Assembly (NCBI GenBank): GCA_001632435.1
Contig: KV423988.1
Coordinates: forward strand, 85,343-149,342
Direction of reading: 5' to 3'
Source: Calocera cornea HHB12733
Lineage: Eukaryota; Basidiomycota; Dacrymycetes; Dacrymycetales; Dacrymycetaceae
Length of the DNA stretch: 64,000 nucleotides
Part shown: piece by piece, positions 22,359 to 35,678 of the stretch
Layout of the letters: the number at the start of each line of letters is the position of its first letter
Numbering within the stretch: position 1 is the first letter of the stretch
Notes under the pieces: generated by a model
What the model was told of the DNA's origin: nothing
The model's database searches: none
Seen by the model: only the letters and a program-made list of their open reading frames with translations
Program-made: the position numbers and the translations under genes

Positions 22359-23734
22359 CTACACCTTGGGTGGCGTCCAGCCAAGCTGCTCATACGTCCA
22401 TCCGGAGACCAGCGGCCCAGGACCGTAATTGCACAAGTGCCGGTTCTCATCGATACTGTTGAGCTTCTCAATGTCCTCAGCATCCAGGGTCGGCAGCTGT
22501 GCAAACTCATTAGAAGATGTATACCCGAATATGTGAAAGATTCGAACGTTGATGTTCTCCTTCTGGCGCTCCGAGTTGGTGCTCTTGGGGCAAGCAGCGT
22601 AGCCGCGCTGCACATGCCATGCGAGTGCGATCTGGGCAGGCGACGCCTTGTGCTTTTCAGCGATCTTGACGACTACGGGGTGTTCCCGGACCTGTGCATA
22701 ACCTAACGAAAGGCTCAGTATATGCGCATGAATGGACAGTATGGAGACGCACCGGTAGGCGAGTAGGCGGTCAGCATGATGCCCTTGCCTTTGCAGTACT
22801 GGACGAGGTCCTCCTGGCGCAGCAGGGGATGCAGCTCAACCTGGTTCATAGCAGGGACGATCTTGGCGTCCTTGAGGAGGATCTCTAGACTGTCATATCT
22901 CCTGTCAGCAATCCGTTCTTGTACGCAGGGTGCTATGAACGCACTTCTGGATGCTGAAGTTCGATATGCCGATCGCCCTGACCTTGCCGGTGCCCACCAG
23001 TTTCTCCATATCCGCCCAGGTCTTAGAGAAGGTAGTCTCCTCGTCGAGGTCGGGCTTGCCGTCGGGTCGCTTGTATCCATCGGCTGAGACATCCATCAGC
23101 AATTGATTATATGCACACAATGGGGGGACGTACGACGGTAGTGGAATGCCATGGGCCAGTGCATCAGGTACTATCTAAGTGTTAATGTTGCTCATGGTCA
23201 CAAAATGGATGTAGCTCACGAGATCGAAGTAGTCCAGCCCCGCTCGCTTCAGACTCTCCTCCAAAGACTCGGCAACACGAGCATGATGGTTGGAGCTACG
23301 ACAGCAAGATCAGCTGCAGTTTCGCAGTTGAATTGCACGACGTACGGTAGCTTGGTGGTGACAAAGATCTCCTCCCTCGGGATGCCGGAGCTGCGGATGG
23401 CATTCCCTACGTACTTCTCGGTTCCGTAGCCGTATGCGGTATCGAGATGCTACAGGGGTCAGGATGCGCTGACAGGTCCAGAGATGGATTGCACTCACGC
23501 GATATCCATTCTGCAGCGCCGTAAGAATCCAAGGCTCGGACTTCGCTTGCTCCTCGGGAGTCGTGCCGGACCAGCAGCCGAGGCCTGCACTCGCCTGTAA
23601 GGCAACATCTTATGGACAATCGGGTTGTACTGCGTACCGATAGCAGGCAACTTAACGCCGTTGTTAAGGGTGACAATAGGGACGGTAGACATCTTTGACA
23701 GCACACGAGTGGTGAAGTTTCGAACAGCCTGCAT
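22359..23734 (-). CDS. Aldo-keto reductase
   Basis: About seven short introns interrupt the frame. Pieces in order are [36 protein letters not shown] with the catalytic Asp and Tyr, a lysine in FVTTKL, and YLMHWPMAF with the family histidine. [33 protein letters not shown] and a C-terminal [15 protein letters not shown], standing where other members have IPKS for NADP binding, follow. The reading begins at the ATG at 23732-23734 ([14 protein letters not shown]); a second ATG at 23690-23692 starts directly with MSTVPIVTL. The longer start could add a short mitochondrial-type leader. The last intron has an unusual GTTCGA donor. The enzyme would reduce aldehydes or ketones with NADPH; the substrate is unknown. 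Confidence 0.85.
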
Positions 23735-24767
23735 GTTGGACAAGTGCTGCCATGTCGGCCTAAATATACGGCGGTTTGGACTCAGATGAGGTGAGGACCT
23801 CCACAACTGAATGGGGACGCGACTCCTTACGTACAGGACGCGACTGACGACATCGAGCGGACTTTAGTTCTCGGTCCGGAGATCCTTCAGAAGCAACTTC
23901 AGTGCATCATGCAAGGGTCAAATCCCGGCCATAAAACAGAAAGGGGTATATGCAGATCGCCTTGTGCGGGGCAGCTGCCGTATTGGACAACTTGGCCTGA
24001 CACTCGGTATTTCGCACAGAAGAGGAAGATAACCACTGAAGCGAGCGTCCTTCGGGCCAACGTCAAGTCTGTGCTCATGATGTGGACCGAAACGAACTGC
24101 CCGTCTGCAAGCTGTCCCTGTTTACAATCCCGGTTGCTTGAGAGCTGTCAACAGTGCTATTATTCAATGACTGATGGAGTGCACCCAAGTTTAGGTGATG
24201 TATCTCGAGGAGGTAATGCAGTCATCAACTCAGCTTCTGTACAGTATAGTAGTATGTAATTAACAATGCTTACAACCACCCCGTGGGCTCCGCGCACCTG
24301 GTTTCTCTGGTCTTATGCTGTAAAATTTACGTTGACGACGCATGGACGCCAAGAGAAGAATGCCCATTTGAAAGGGTTTGGCCTCGGCGAACGCGGTGAA
24401 GCCGACAACGAGAGCGCTGACTTGTGTTGCATTGAGGCGGTGCGAAACGACGATTCACTGCCCCTGCCCGCGGCTCTGCCCACCCTTCTTTAATTATCTG
24501 AATTACTTTTCTTCCCGAGGGTCCTCAGGCTTGTACAGCTGCACATGGGCAATCATATTGTCGCGCGGTTCTGCTATGCTCGACTTGGAACACCACTCTG
24601 TATGCAGCCATGCGTGGATGCCCCCAATATCAACCCCACGAACCCGGCCTGGCTATAAAACCATGGGCCAACTCGCTTCTGTTCGACATCAAAGCACTAC
24701 AATACCCCCTCCTATTCAGAACCGCACTTAATACTTCTCTTCCCTTCTCTACTCTACATTCATCATA
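23735..24767. other. Long divergent intergenic region
   Basis: This separates the aldo-keto reductase (minus) and the ferritin-like secreted protein (plus). I found no supported gene. Its length and the TATA box at 24,654 fit a strongly regulated promoter for the secreted protein. Confidence 0.5.
24654..24660 (+). promoter_or_regulatory. TATA box of the ferritin-like secreted protein gene
   Basis: CTATAAAA lies about 112 bases before the start codon, followed by a CT-rich leader near 24,735-24,755, a typical arrangement for highly expressed fungal genes. Confidence 0.6.
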
Positions 24768-25898
24768 ATGCACGCCTCCATCCTTTCTGCTGCCACCATC
24801 GGCCTTGCCGCCCTCGGCGCTTCTGCCGCCCCCGCCTCGGCCCGCTATTACGACGATGCTCCCAGCACGAGCGGCGCGAATGCCCCAGGCACCGACGGCA
24901 CCTCGCCGTTCCCCTTCTCCGATGGCTTCCCCACCCCCAGCCCGGAGCAGCTACAAGAGATCTTCGTCGCGGCCCACGGCACGCTCTCAAATTCAACGCC
25001 GCCCGCGAACATCTCCGCGCAGGGCTTGGTCAACCTGCGCCTGATCGACTTTGCCGAGCGTATCGAGGCCGTCTTCTTCCAGGAGATGTTCTTCAACGTC
25101 ACCAATGGCGTACCGGGGTTCGAGCTTCCCTCATGGGTCGACTACGACTACTTCGTCAATTTCCTCAATGTCACCCAGCACGTCGAGGAGCTCCACAACC
25201 TGAACGCCGTCAACGCGCTCGCACACTTCAATCAGACCGCGATCGAGCCCTGCACCCGGTACAACTTCCCCGTGTCCACGCTTGAGGAGTCCATCACCCT
25301 TGCGATGACCCTCACGTCTAACGTCTTCGGTGTCCTCGGTGAGGTCGTCCAGATCTTCGCCCAGAACGGCGATACCGGCCTCGTCCGTGGTATTGTTTCG
25401 GCGGTCGCGAACGAGGGCGAGCAGAACGGCTTCTTCCGCTACCTCCTTGGCCGCGTCCCCGACGAGCTCCCCTTCACCACCGTCTCGAACCGCGACTTTG
25501 CTTTCACCGCGCTCAAGGGATTGATCGACCCCACCTCCTGCCCCAACATTGACATCATTGAGGCTGACCTGAAGACCTTCGAGACGGTCGTCTTCCTCGA
25601 CACCCCCACTGCCATGACCCAGGACGTCCGCCTCTCGCTCTCGATCGACAAGTACGTCAGCGGCACGGCATACAACGTTGTCTACGTCAACCAGCTCAAC
25701 AACCCCGTCGTCGTCCCCGCCACCTTCGTCTCCAGCGATGATACCTCCGTCATCATCAGCGCGACCTTCCCCTTCGACGAGCACCTGATGAACGGCCTCA
25801 CAATCGCGTCCGTCACTGACCAGGCCGGTCCCTTCGCCAACGTCGACGCCGTTGCTCAGGCTGCCATCTGGGCGCCTGCATTCGCGGTTGTCAACTAA
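24768..25898 (+). CDS. Secreted ferritin-like protein (Rds1/late sexual development type)
   Basis: This is a single exon of 376 residues, in contrast to its intron-rich neighbours. Residues 1-20 form a signal peptide (AATIGLAALGASAAPAS). Residues 80-220 carry a ferritin-like helical bundle: LVNLRLIDFAERIEAVFFQEM, WVDYDYFVNFLNVTQHVEELH and LAHFNQTAIEPCTRYNFPVST, with acidic residues spaced as in ferritin_2 proteins. A C-terminal beta-rich part follows. Several N-x-S/T sites suggest glycosylation. Fungal relatives are induced by starvation, stress or fruiting; the biochemical role is not known. Codon use is strongly C-ending and a TATA box precedes it, both pointing to high expression. Confidence 0.8.
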   Translation: MHASILSAATIGLAALGASAAPASARYYDDAPSTSGANAPGTDGTSPFPFSDGFPTPSPEQLQEIFVAAHGTLSNSTPPANISAQGLVNLRLIDFAERIEAVFFQEMFFNVTNGVPGFELPSWVDYDYFVNFLNVTQHVEELHNLNAVNALAHFNQTAIEPCTRYNFPVSTLEESITLAMTLTSNVFGVLGEVVQIFAQNGDTGLVRGIVSAVANEGEQNGFFRYLLGRVPDELPFTTVSNRDFAFTALKGLIDPTSCPNIDIIEADLKTFETVVFLDTPTAMTQDVRLSLSIDKYVSGTAYNVVYVNQLNNPVVVPATFVSSDDTSVIISATFPFDEHLMNGLTIASVTDQAGPFANVDAVAQAAIWAPAFAVVN

Positions 25899-26729
25899 GC
25901 GGATCATCGGGTCTTCATTCCTTACTTCATTACGACACGCATTTATGCACGGACTATCACTTTGATGTACTACCGCACCACAATATTGCAGCACGTTACC
26001 TTGTAATGACATGCAATATTTGGTCACAAATCTGTCGCGGTATTCACCCCGATTCGGAAAGATGAGCCCCTTTCGAGTGAGCCTGACTGTCACGTGATGG
26101 TACGGCCGCGGTCAAGTTGTGCATCTACAGAAGCTTTCCTTACGAAAGCGATCATTGGATCGTTGCATATCTGTGTACGAGTCCCTGTAAACTACTGTCC
26201 GCTCAAGCGCACGAATACCAGGTGAGCATTGAATTAGGGATTAGATAGCCTTCCCGGGGAGTTCAGCATGAATGGTTGAGCCGTTTGGCGTGCGGATGAC
26301 GTCGGGAGTATGAACCTGGTGAGCAGGGTCCGTGCATCGCCAGTACATTAGGCTGAAGGTGCTGTGAGTTGGCATGGAGCTCTCTGTGCGCCCCCGTTCG
26401 CCTTGCTGTCTGCCCTGTCGACGTGTCCGTTCCGTCTCCAACATCCATCATCATGCTGGAGGGGGATGATGAGACGCAAGCGGCAAGGGGTCATAGCTTT
26501 GGTCCCGCGGACTTAGACGGCTGCGAGGTTTTTCCCCTACCGATGCCGCCTCCGGACCGACCCTTTTCGCCCAATCCCTCGCCCATTGGGGCCACGACTT
26601 CGCCGGAATCATGCTCAACGACTGCAGAGCGTAACTCAGATCTAATCAGCATTCACACACCTCTCTTTTGCATTTTGGCTCCCTTGGGTTGCTGTCATCT
26701 CTCTTTCCCCTCTCTCTCTTGGGACACAC
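25899..26729. other. Intergenic region before the MTHFR gene
   Basis: The left part is the 3' flank of the secreted-protein gene; the right part holds the MTHFR promoter with a CT-rich run near 26,695-26,725. Short frames show no family features. Confidence 0.5.
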
Positions 26730-28736
26730 ATGAAGATCACACAGAAACTCGCACAGGCAGAGCAGGAGGGCAGGGTATGGTGGTCGTTCGAGTACTTCCC
26801 GCCCAGAACGGCGCCGGTCAGTACACGTCGCCGCCATCAATCAGCACAACACGATCTCACAATATATGCTGTAGGGTATGCAAAACCTGCTGGACCGTAT
26901 AGAGCGCATGAGGGAGTTCGGCCCAGAGTTCATCGATATCACCTGGTGCGTGTGACCACGATGAGAGCCTAATCCTCGCCACTCACGTCGCCTCAGGAAT
27001 GCAGGTGGCCGCACCTCTGAACTCACCTCCGAGCTCGTACGATGCTGCCAGAGGGATCTGGGCATCGAGACATGCATGCACTTGACGTGCACTAACATGC
27101 CTGCTGAGAAGGTCGACATTGCACTCAAGGTGCGTGCCTCGTGTGCTACGGAATGTCCGGCCTGGTCTGATTCGTGATTATAGGAAGCAAAGCAGTGGGG
27201 TTGCCGCAACGTCCTTGCGCTCCGTGGTGATCCTCCCTTTGGTCAGGAGCAATGGACCAAGACGGAGGGCGGGTTCGAGCACGGCATCGATCTTGTGAAG
27301 CATATCCGCGAGGATCATGGCGACTACTTCGACATTGCCGTTGCCGGGTTCCCGGAGGCGCAGAACCGCCCTGATCGGGACATCGAAATGAAGTACCTGA
27401 AGGAGAAGGTCGACGCAGGTGTCAACTTCATCTTCACCCAGATGTTCTGGGACGTGGATCTTTTCATCACCTGGGTTAAGGCGGTTCGCGCAGCTGGGAT
27501 TACCATTCCCATCGTCCCCGGTATCATGCCCATCCAGACGTGGAACGGCTTCCAGCGCGCCACCTCGCTCGCCAAAATCACCATTCCCGACTCCCTGCTG
27601 GCCAAGCTCGAGCCGTACAAGAACGACGACGAGAAGGTGCGCGAGATCGGCACGCAGATCGTCGCCGATATGTGCCGCAAGATCCTCGCGGCCGACATCG
27701 GCATCCGCGGCCTGCACTTCTACACGATGAACCTGGAGCGCGGCACACGCATGCTTCTCGAGGCCCTCAACTTCGTCCCCCACATTGAGGTCGTGCGTCC
27801 CCTGCCCTGGCGCCAGGCGCTTACCCCCACGCGTCGCGGCGAGAATATCCGCCCCATCTTCTGGGCAAACCGCGTCAAGTCGTACATCCATCGCACAGAG
27901 AACTGGGATGAATACCCCAACGGACGATTTGGTGACTCCCGCAGTCCGGCGTACGGTGAACTGGACGGTTATGGTATCTGGATCAAGCAGACGGTGAGTC
28001 GCTTTATACTTATTTGCTGAACGCGTGAGCTCATTTGCCTTTCTAGCCGGAGGAAGGTCGCAAGATCTGGGGCGAGCCGAAGACGTTCGACGACGTGTGC
28101 AAGCTGTTCTCCAAGTTCTGTAACGGCGAGCTCAAGTCACTTCCCTGGTCCGACACTGCTCCCGCGAGCGAAACCACCGTGATCTCCACGGAACTGGCCC
28201 GTTTGAACGAGCTGGGCTACCTGACCATCAACAGTCAGCCGGCTGTCAACGGTGCCAAGTCGACCGACCCTGTCCACGGCTGGGGCCCGCGCAACGGGTA
28301 TGTGTACCAGAAGGCGTATCTCGAGTTCTTTGTGGACAAGAAGAAGTTCGAGGAGCTCGTACTGCGTATCGAGCGGGACCCAATGATCACCTACTACGCG
28401 ATCGACAAGCACGGTAATCTGCGCACCAACAACCACAGCGACGGGCCGAACGCGGTCACCTGGGGTGTATTTGCCGGCAAGGAGATCATTCAGCCCACGA
28501 TCGTTGAGGCCGTCTCGTTCCTCGCGTGGAAGGACGAAGCGTTTGAGCTCGGCATGCAGTGGTCGCGTATATACGAGCCCGGCTCCGTCTCGCGCAAGCT
28601 CCTCGAGAGCATCATGGAAACGTTCTACCTCGTCAACATCGTGCACAACGACTTCCAGGACCCGCAGGCCGTGTTCGCCGCGTTCGGCCTCGAGACAAAG
28701 AAGGCGAACGGGACTGCGAACGGCGGTGCTCACTAG
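26730..28736 (+). CDS. Methylenetetrahydrofolate reductase
   Basis: Exons 26730-26816, 26875-26945, 26997-27129, 27184-27993 and 28047-28736 give 596 residues. The N-terminal TIM barrel begins WWSFEYFPPRTAPG, then FIDITWNAGGRTSELT, CMHLTCTNMP, and VLALRGDPPFG, the FAD/folate-binding region. VNFIFTQMFWDVD and PIVPGIMPI complete it. The C-terminal half is the eukaryotic regulatory domain that binds S-adenosylmethionine in other species, with IRPIFWANRVKSYIHRT, NGRFGDSRSPAYGEL and GWGPRNGYVYQKAYLEFFV. It makes 5-methyl-THF for methionine synthesis. Yeast has two such genes (MET12, MET13); which orthologue this is cannot be told here. It stands next to DAHP synthase, with no obvious link. Confidence 0.95.
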
Positions 28737-29562
28737 GCGATTGATGCACGTACCCCCTGGAGCAATCCGTTCCGAAGCAAACCGATTCTCACTTCCTCCC
28801 TGGCTCTCGGGTTTCCCGCTCTCGCATGCAATGTTCTATATCTGCAATCGGGCTTCAACAGTCCTGTATTTTTGCAAATTCCCGTTTCTAGACTTGGTCT
28901 CACGCGATTCCATTACGATACTCCCCACTTCCTTTTCTCGCCCTCTTTCGCCCACGCCGATCGTCCCCTACCCATCCCATCGCATCCCATCCTTTCTCCC
29001 CCTCGCGGATCTCTCCTTTGGGCTCTGGTTGCACAGCATTCTCTGCCTGTCCTGCATTGTCGGTTGCCATCTGGCGGACGCTGTCGTCGCGATTTGCGTG
29101 TTCCTCGGTGGCTCAAGGGGGTGGTCGAGCCAGAGTTGGAGTTTATGTCGCTGCAGAGAGGTAGACGCAGCATATATAGTTGTAGCAGTACGTTACCTCA
29201 GCCTGTCTGGCTGCCCGTGGTCGAATAAAAAACAACGTTCAACACGCAATACCGCGGAGATGACTAACTGCTTCTTGGCAGTTCCTGCTGCCCATTGAAA
29301 TATCGGCCGACGTCCTGAAGTGTTTGCCGTGATCACGTTCAGCCCCGTTCATGTGCTCCCAAATTATGTACCAAAAACTGCTCCCGATCAGGGTGCGCCG
29401 GCGCTTCCCGCAAACGTTTGTAACTACGTCCCTACATTACAAGCCTGACTCGGTGCAACCTATTTCTGTCTCTCTTTCTGTTTCTACCAGCACCGTTCGC
29501 ACTTGCTTGACTACACTTTCTTGCGCAACTCTTACTCGACCTTGCATTTGCATTACCAAAGC
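28737..29562. other. Intergenic region between MTHFR and DAHP synthase genes
   Basis: This holds the 3' flank of MTHFR and the promoter of the DAHP synthase gene, with a pyrimidine-rich leader at about 29,460-29,520. No coding feature is supported. Confidence 0.5.
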
Positions 29563-31026
<1,464 letters not shown>

Positions 31027-31276
31027 TCTCCATTTGGAGGTTGGAGCCAACTAAAAGAGCGGCGAACTGTGTAGCGGCTCATGTCCTAATAGTAATGATT
31101 TGTGATGAATTGAATATCTCCCAGCTCTGCGTCGTGACCCTCTCGGGCAGCCGGATGGATGCTACGAGCATAGGAGTGCATTAACATTAAAAGATGTGCT
31201 GAGTGTGAGTGAGGTCATGCTGTACAAGTGCGATGATGACGAGTCCATCTGGTAAAGGTATATATCCTGCCTGGTG

Positions 31277-32691
31277 TCACTGCTCCCCCATGATATGCCA
31301 CAGCATCTTGACCCACGTGCCCGGCACAGTCGGCCCACACCAATGCAAGCAGTCCCCCTTCCCATCCTGCCCTAGCAGATGATCCTCAGGCCGCTGGGCC
31401 GTCATCTCCCTCACATTCAAGTAGTCCACCCTCCCTCCTCCCGGGCTCACCCCCTCGGGCGCAGCACGGTCCAGCTCCTCCGTCCAAATTCTATCCAACG
31501 AAGGGAAGTGCGCCCAGCCCCAGTCGGTCTCCTCATCCCCCGTGTCGACCACTTTTCCGGGGAAGACCGGCGTCGAGTGCCGGTAGCATTTGGTGTGAGC
31601 GGAGGCGATGCTGCGGTAGACGAGGTGCAGCTTGGGCGTGGCGAGGAGCTTGGGCAGCAGCGCGAGCGCTACGCCTAAGTAGCCCTTCGTATACTCCTCC
31701 GCGTTCGTTGCCCACCGGGCCGGAGACCAGTGCGCACCCGTGTTCAGGATGAGGATGCTGTCCTGCTCGCCTTCCCAGCGCGCGGTCGCGTTCGGCAAAT
31801 GGGACTGCCACGGGAACTGGGAGGCGAACGGGGTGTACTCGTACGGCGCGTGGTGGAAGCCGACCCGCTCGAAGATGGGGTCGAGCTCGTCGTAGGAGAA
31901 CAGGAGGTCGCTCCGCATATAATCGACGATGGGTTCGTCGAACCTCGAGGCCGGCACATGAGGCAGCCGGGACCGGAGCTCGTGGTAGAGCGGGTGGCCA
32001 TGGTTAAGCGTGATGGACATGTGGTCCAGGACGACATGCGAGCCTTCGGAGTAGTGCACGGTCGGGCTGAATGCTTGGAAGGGGTTGTCCATGTTCGGCA
32101 GCGGCATGATGAGCATCGAGAAGAGGACGTCGGCCATTTGACCGGTCAGCGAATCTGTCTTCAGGTAAGCATCCGCCGGCCTGGTCTCCAAGGAGCACGC
32201 TTACCTCCGACAATCAACAGCCCTCTCTCGCTATTCAGCAGCCGCTCGGCGAAAGCAGCCACATCCCACTCTCGTAGCGCGCCCTGAACAGGCTCCCACT
32301 CCCACCCCGCGCAGGCCAACAGCCTCTCTTCTCCCGCCTGGTTCTTCTCATCCTGGGTGAGAGTGTCGAACTCCTCCCTCCACGACGGAAGGCAGTAGTG
32401 GCCATGCGGGCCCCAGCGGCCGTCGAGAGTGGCTCTGTCCGGCACTGGGAGCGGGTGCCAGCGGCCCTGGCCCAGGCGGGCATGCGCGGCGGAGGGAGGC
32501 GGCTTCGGGAGGGGAAAGGGGAGCATCGGTTCCTCAGCCTCATGGTGCGGTTGTTCGACGATTCGGGGCGGCGACGGTCGCAGTGCGATGCCCGGGAGGG
32601 TGATCGAGGGGACTGTGAGGTGCCCGAGGTAGAGGAAGACGACGAGCGCCACGAGAAGCGGCAGGAGGACCGCGCGCCGTCTGGTGATCAT
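31277..32691 (-). CDS. TBL/PC-esterase-like type II membrane protein, copy 1
   Basis: Exons 32205-32691 and 31277-32154 give 454 residues. The start is the ATG at 32689-32691. Residues 8-25 form one N-terminal membrane anchor (AVLLPLLVALVVFLYLGHL). The luminal part begins with a cysteine-containing segment GRWHPLPVPD and GWEWEP, like the PMR5N/TBL N-domain. The GDS motif (VGGDSLTGQ) and the C-terminal DCLHWCGPTVPGTW are the GDS and DxxH parts of the trichome-birefringence-like fold. Plant members O-acetylate wall polysaccharides in the Golgi; a fungal role in glycan acetylation or de-esterification is inference. The intron (phase 1) falls inside the GDS aspartate codon, exactly as in copy 2. 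Confidence 0.75.
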
Positions 32692-34300
32692 CACTCAGCG
32701 CGAGCCTGGCTCCTGATACGATGTCGAGGGAAGGGGCGTTGCTCAGCAAGAGTGGGGGCGAGGAGCGACCGGCCCACGGTGGCAGAGGCAGGAAAGGCGG
32801 GGAGCGAGCCACAGAAGAATAGGCGCTTGGAATCCATTGTGTATGTAGTATGATAGGGCCGCAGACTCGGGCACCCGCAGGCCATCGAGCGATCCGGAAC
32901 CCCAGATTTCGCCGTGCCGGGGGTGTGGCGTCGCATTCCAGCCTGGGCACGAAGCGCCCGCGCCTGTCCGACACCATTGTGCGTGCCCCCATCGTTGAGC
33001 CATCCGTTTCTGACATGGAGTATTTCCGGATCGCACCCAAGACCTTGCACTGTGCGCATACATACTGATTGTGCTAACCCCGGCCTAGCTGGAGAGAGCG
33101 CTTCCGACCATCAGCGGTTGGGCCCGGTGTTTCAGGAATCAGGACACAATGCATAGCGGGGGGCGGGGGCGCCACGACCCTGCCCTGTTTCGCCAAAAAT
33201 AGAGACACGTGACCTGGATGGCGCCGCATGCCGGCAAGTGCCGGCATCTTTGTGTTCCTTGGTTTGTTAAGAGTACTGTAGCTTTTACTCTGTCAGTATA
33301 CTACGACGCCTGAGCGAAAGACTAGCCTCACCCTGCTGCCTGAAGAAGTCGAATGGTACCTGGAACCAGGCGGTTCACACAGTCCCGTATATACTGGCTG
33401 TAGCAATACCTGATGGGAGAAGAGTGGCAAGCTACTAGTACTGCAAGCAAGTCCCAATGAGGACAATAAAGCTGTTGCCAAACCACCTAAACTGGCAGGA
33501 GGTTCAGCAACCCAGCCTTGCTTTGTGAATGGAAGAGCACTCCACCACCAGGTTGAAGGAGATAGCCTTGCAGCCTATTGGGCAAGCTGCCAAGGTCACG
33601 AAAGCCCTGGGCCAGAGCTTGCATGACTCCAGGTTGGGGGAAACCTTAGAGCAGCATGACTGTGTGCTCAGACTGTGCCCCTCCAACACATCCAACTAAG
33701 CAGCTGATTAAAGAAGTTCAGTGTCCATTATGGGCTCAGTAATGGTAGCTGCAATATGTAGTGACCAGGAGCCGATACTGTCCCTGGCAGAGTTGTGGTT
33801 CATGGAAGCCCCGCCTGAAAAAGAATCCGCCATATAATACCCGTCCGCAGCCGCGCGACATACCCCACACCTCCTCCCGATGCACAATGACCATCATGCG
33901 AATACAGCACCCACGATCTCATTACCTACCGTCTGAAAGGAACCGAGTGCGCCGCCCGCACCCGCAGCACACTCGCCTCCGATGCGCCCGCCCGGAGGTG
34001 TGAGGAAGGAGGAACGGGTGGGAGTGGCTGACCATGTCCGGTCCTGATCGGAGGTGTGCCTGGGCTCTGGCCAATAGGCGCCGTCCAGGCCTTTATGAAT
34101 GGCTGAAAATACTGTATGCGCAGGGTGGCTATTACTCGCGATGGAGTCGTTAATTAGCACATCATAGCATGCAGTGCGGGCGGGCGGTACTCGCTTTCCG
34201 TCGGATCCCTCTTTGCCCGCCGTCCCCGTTCGTGCGGTGTGTGTCGTGGTGGGGTGAACAGCGCACTCAGCGCTCAGCCTGCACCGACGAGGAGCGCGCG
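32692..34300. other. Divergent intergenic region with AT-richer insert
   Basis: This 1.6-kb stretch lies between the two TBL-like copies. From about 33,230 to 33,840 the base composition is clearly lower in GC and lacks coding frames, suggesting old inserted sequence; clear terminal repeats were not found. The outer parts are presumably the two promoters. Confidence 0.4.
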
Positions 34301-35678
34301 ATGCGGCGGGTCGTGCTGCTCACCCTGCTCGGCCTCCTCCTCTCCGCCCTATACCTCATCCGCCTCCTCTTCCTCCCCGCCGCACCCGCCCTCCCACTCC
34401 CCTCCGAACCATTCTTCACCTCCTCCCACTCCCCCCTCGCCCTCCTCCCCCCCTCGCAACAGCACCTCACCCTCCTCCAAGGCCGATGGCACCCCGCACC
34501 CCTCTCCGCCGACGGGCTCGAGGCGCGCTTTGGACCAGGCGGACCCGCATGCTTCCCCTACCTGCCGCATGTGGCCAACCTCACGGAGGAAGAGCAGCAC
34601 GCGGCGGGGGAGGCGCGCAAGCTGTCTGTGAGCGGGTGGGAGTGGGTGCCTGAGGGCGGACGGATGAGGGAGTGGGACACCGTACGCGTGCTCAGGCGCT
34701 TGTTGAATTCTGAGAGGGGGTTGGTCCTCGTTGGCGGTGCGTTGCCCTCTCTTCTCTGCGGAAAGCTGCTGACCCGTCGGAGCAGACTCGATCACCGGCC
34801 AGATGGCGGCGGCGCTCCATTCCCTGCTGCTCATCCCACCGCCGTCCACAACCACAACCACCTCCCCACTCCCCCTCCTCATCCCCTCAACGCACCGCTC
34901 CCCGCCACCGCACAGCGCCCTAACCCGCCTGACGCTGCACCTGAACCCGCTCCACCCGCTGCACCACTTCCTGCGCCTCGCCCTCCCGCACGTCCCCGCC
35001 TCGCGCTTCGCAGAGCCCCTCGCCCAGTTCCTGCGACACGACCTCCTCCTGCCCTTCCGCGACCTGGAGCTGCTCTTCCGTGCAGCGGGCGTGGAAGGCT
35101 GGGTGGGCGAGAAGGCGGGGTTCTTCGCACAGCAGCCGTGGCTCGGGGCGCTGCCCTCGCCTGAGCTGCCCGGCCGGCTCTGGCCGGGCGAGCAGGACTC
35201 CGTGCTGGTGCTCAACACGGGTGCGCATTGGACGCCGGACCACTTCTACATGCCCGGCGGGGAGTATGTGCGCGGGTACGCGCGCCTGGTGCGTGCCCTG
35301 GCGCCCAAGCTGCTGGGCATGCCCCGCCTGCACGTCGTCTACCGGAGCATCTCCCCGCCGCACACCGCGTGCCACCTCTCCCAGCGCCCCGTGTACCCCG
35401 CCCCTCCCCCGGACGCCGGCCCCACCCCAGCCTGGGGCTGGGACCGCTTCCCCGCGCTCGACCAGCTCTGGCAGCACGAGCTCGACACCCTCGCTCCGCA
35501 CGGCCTCGGCCCCGCTGGGGGACGGGTGGGCTGGCTGGACATACGGGAGATGGCGGGGCAGCGGCCGGACGCGCATCTGCTGGGCGTGGAAGGGGGCGAT
35601 TGTATGCATTGGTGTGGGGTGGCCGTGCCCGGCGAGTGGGTGCGGATGCTCTGGGAGATGGTGGGTGACGAGCCGTGA
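34301..35678 (+). CDS. TBL/PC-esterase-like type II membrane protein, copy 2
   Basis: Exons 34301-34736 and 34786-35678 give 442 residues. The N-terminal anchor is VVLLTLLGLLLSALYLIRLLF. GRWHPAPLSADGLEARFGPG, GWEWVPEGGRMREWD, VGGDSITGQ, LVLNTGAHWTPDHF-type core (here SVLVLNTGAHWTPDHFY), VYRSISPPHTACH and DCMHWCGVAVPGEW line up with copy 1 one after another. The intron sits at the same codon and phase. The GC content at third positions is higher than in copy 1, and a poly-Pro/Thr loop follows the GDS motif. The pair is arranged head to head about 1.6 kb apart, as expected from an inverted tandem duplication. Function as for copy 1. Confidence 0.75.

Noticed and set aside
23905..23935. GGGTCAAATCCCGG resembling a tRNA T-loop
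   Set aside because: Upstream bases cannot form D and anticodon arms or an acceptor stem, so no tRNA is called.
25131..26093. Minus-strand frame of 320 codons opposite the ferritin-like gene
   Set aside because: It is rich in Asp/Val/Gly as expected from complementing C-ending codons. No motif, and it runs past the 3' end of the true gene.
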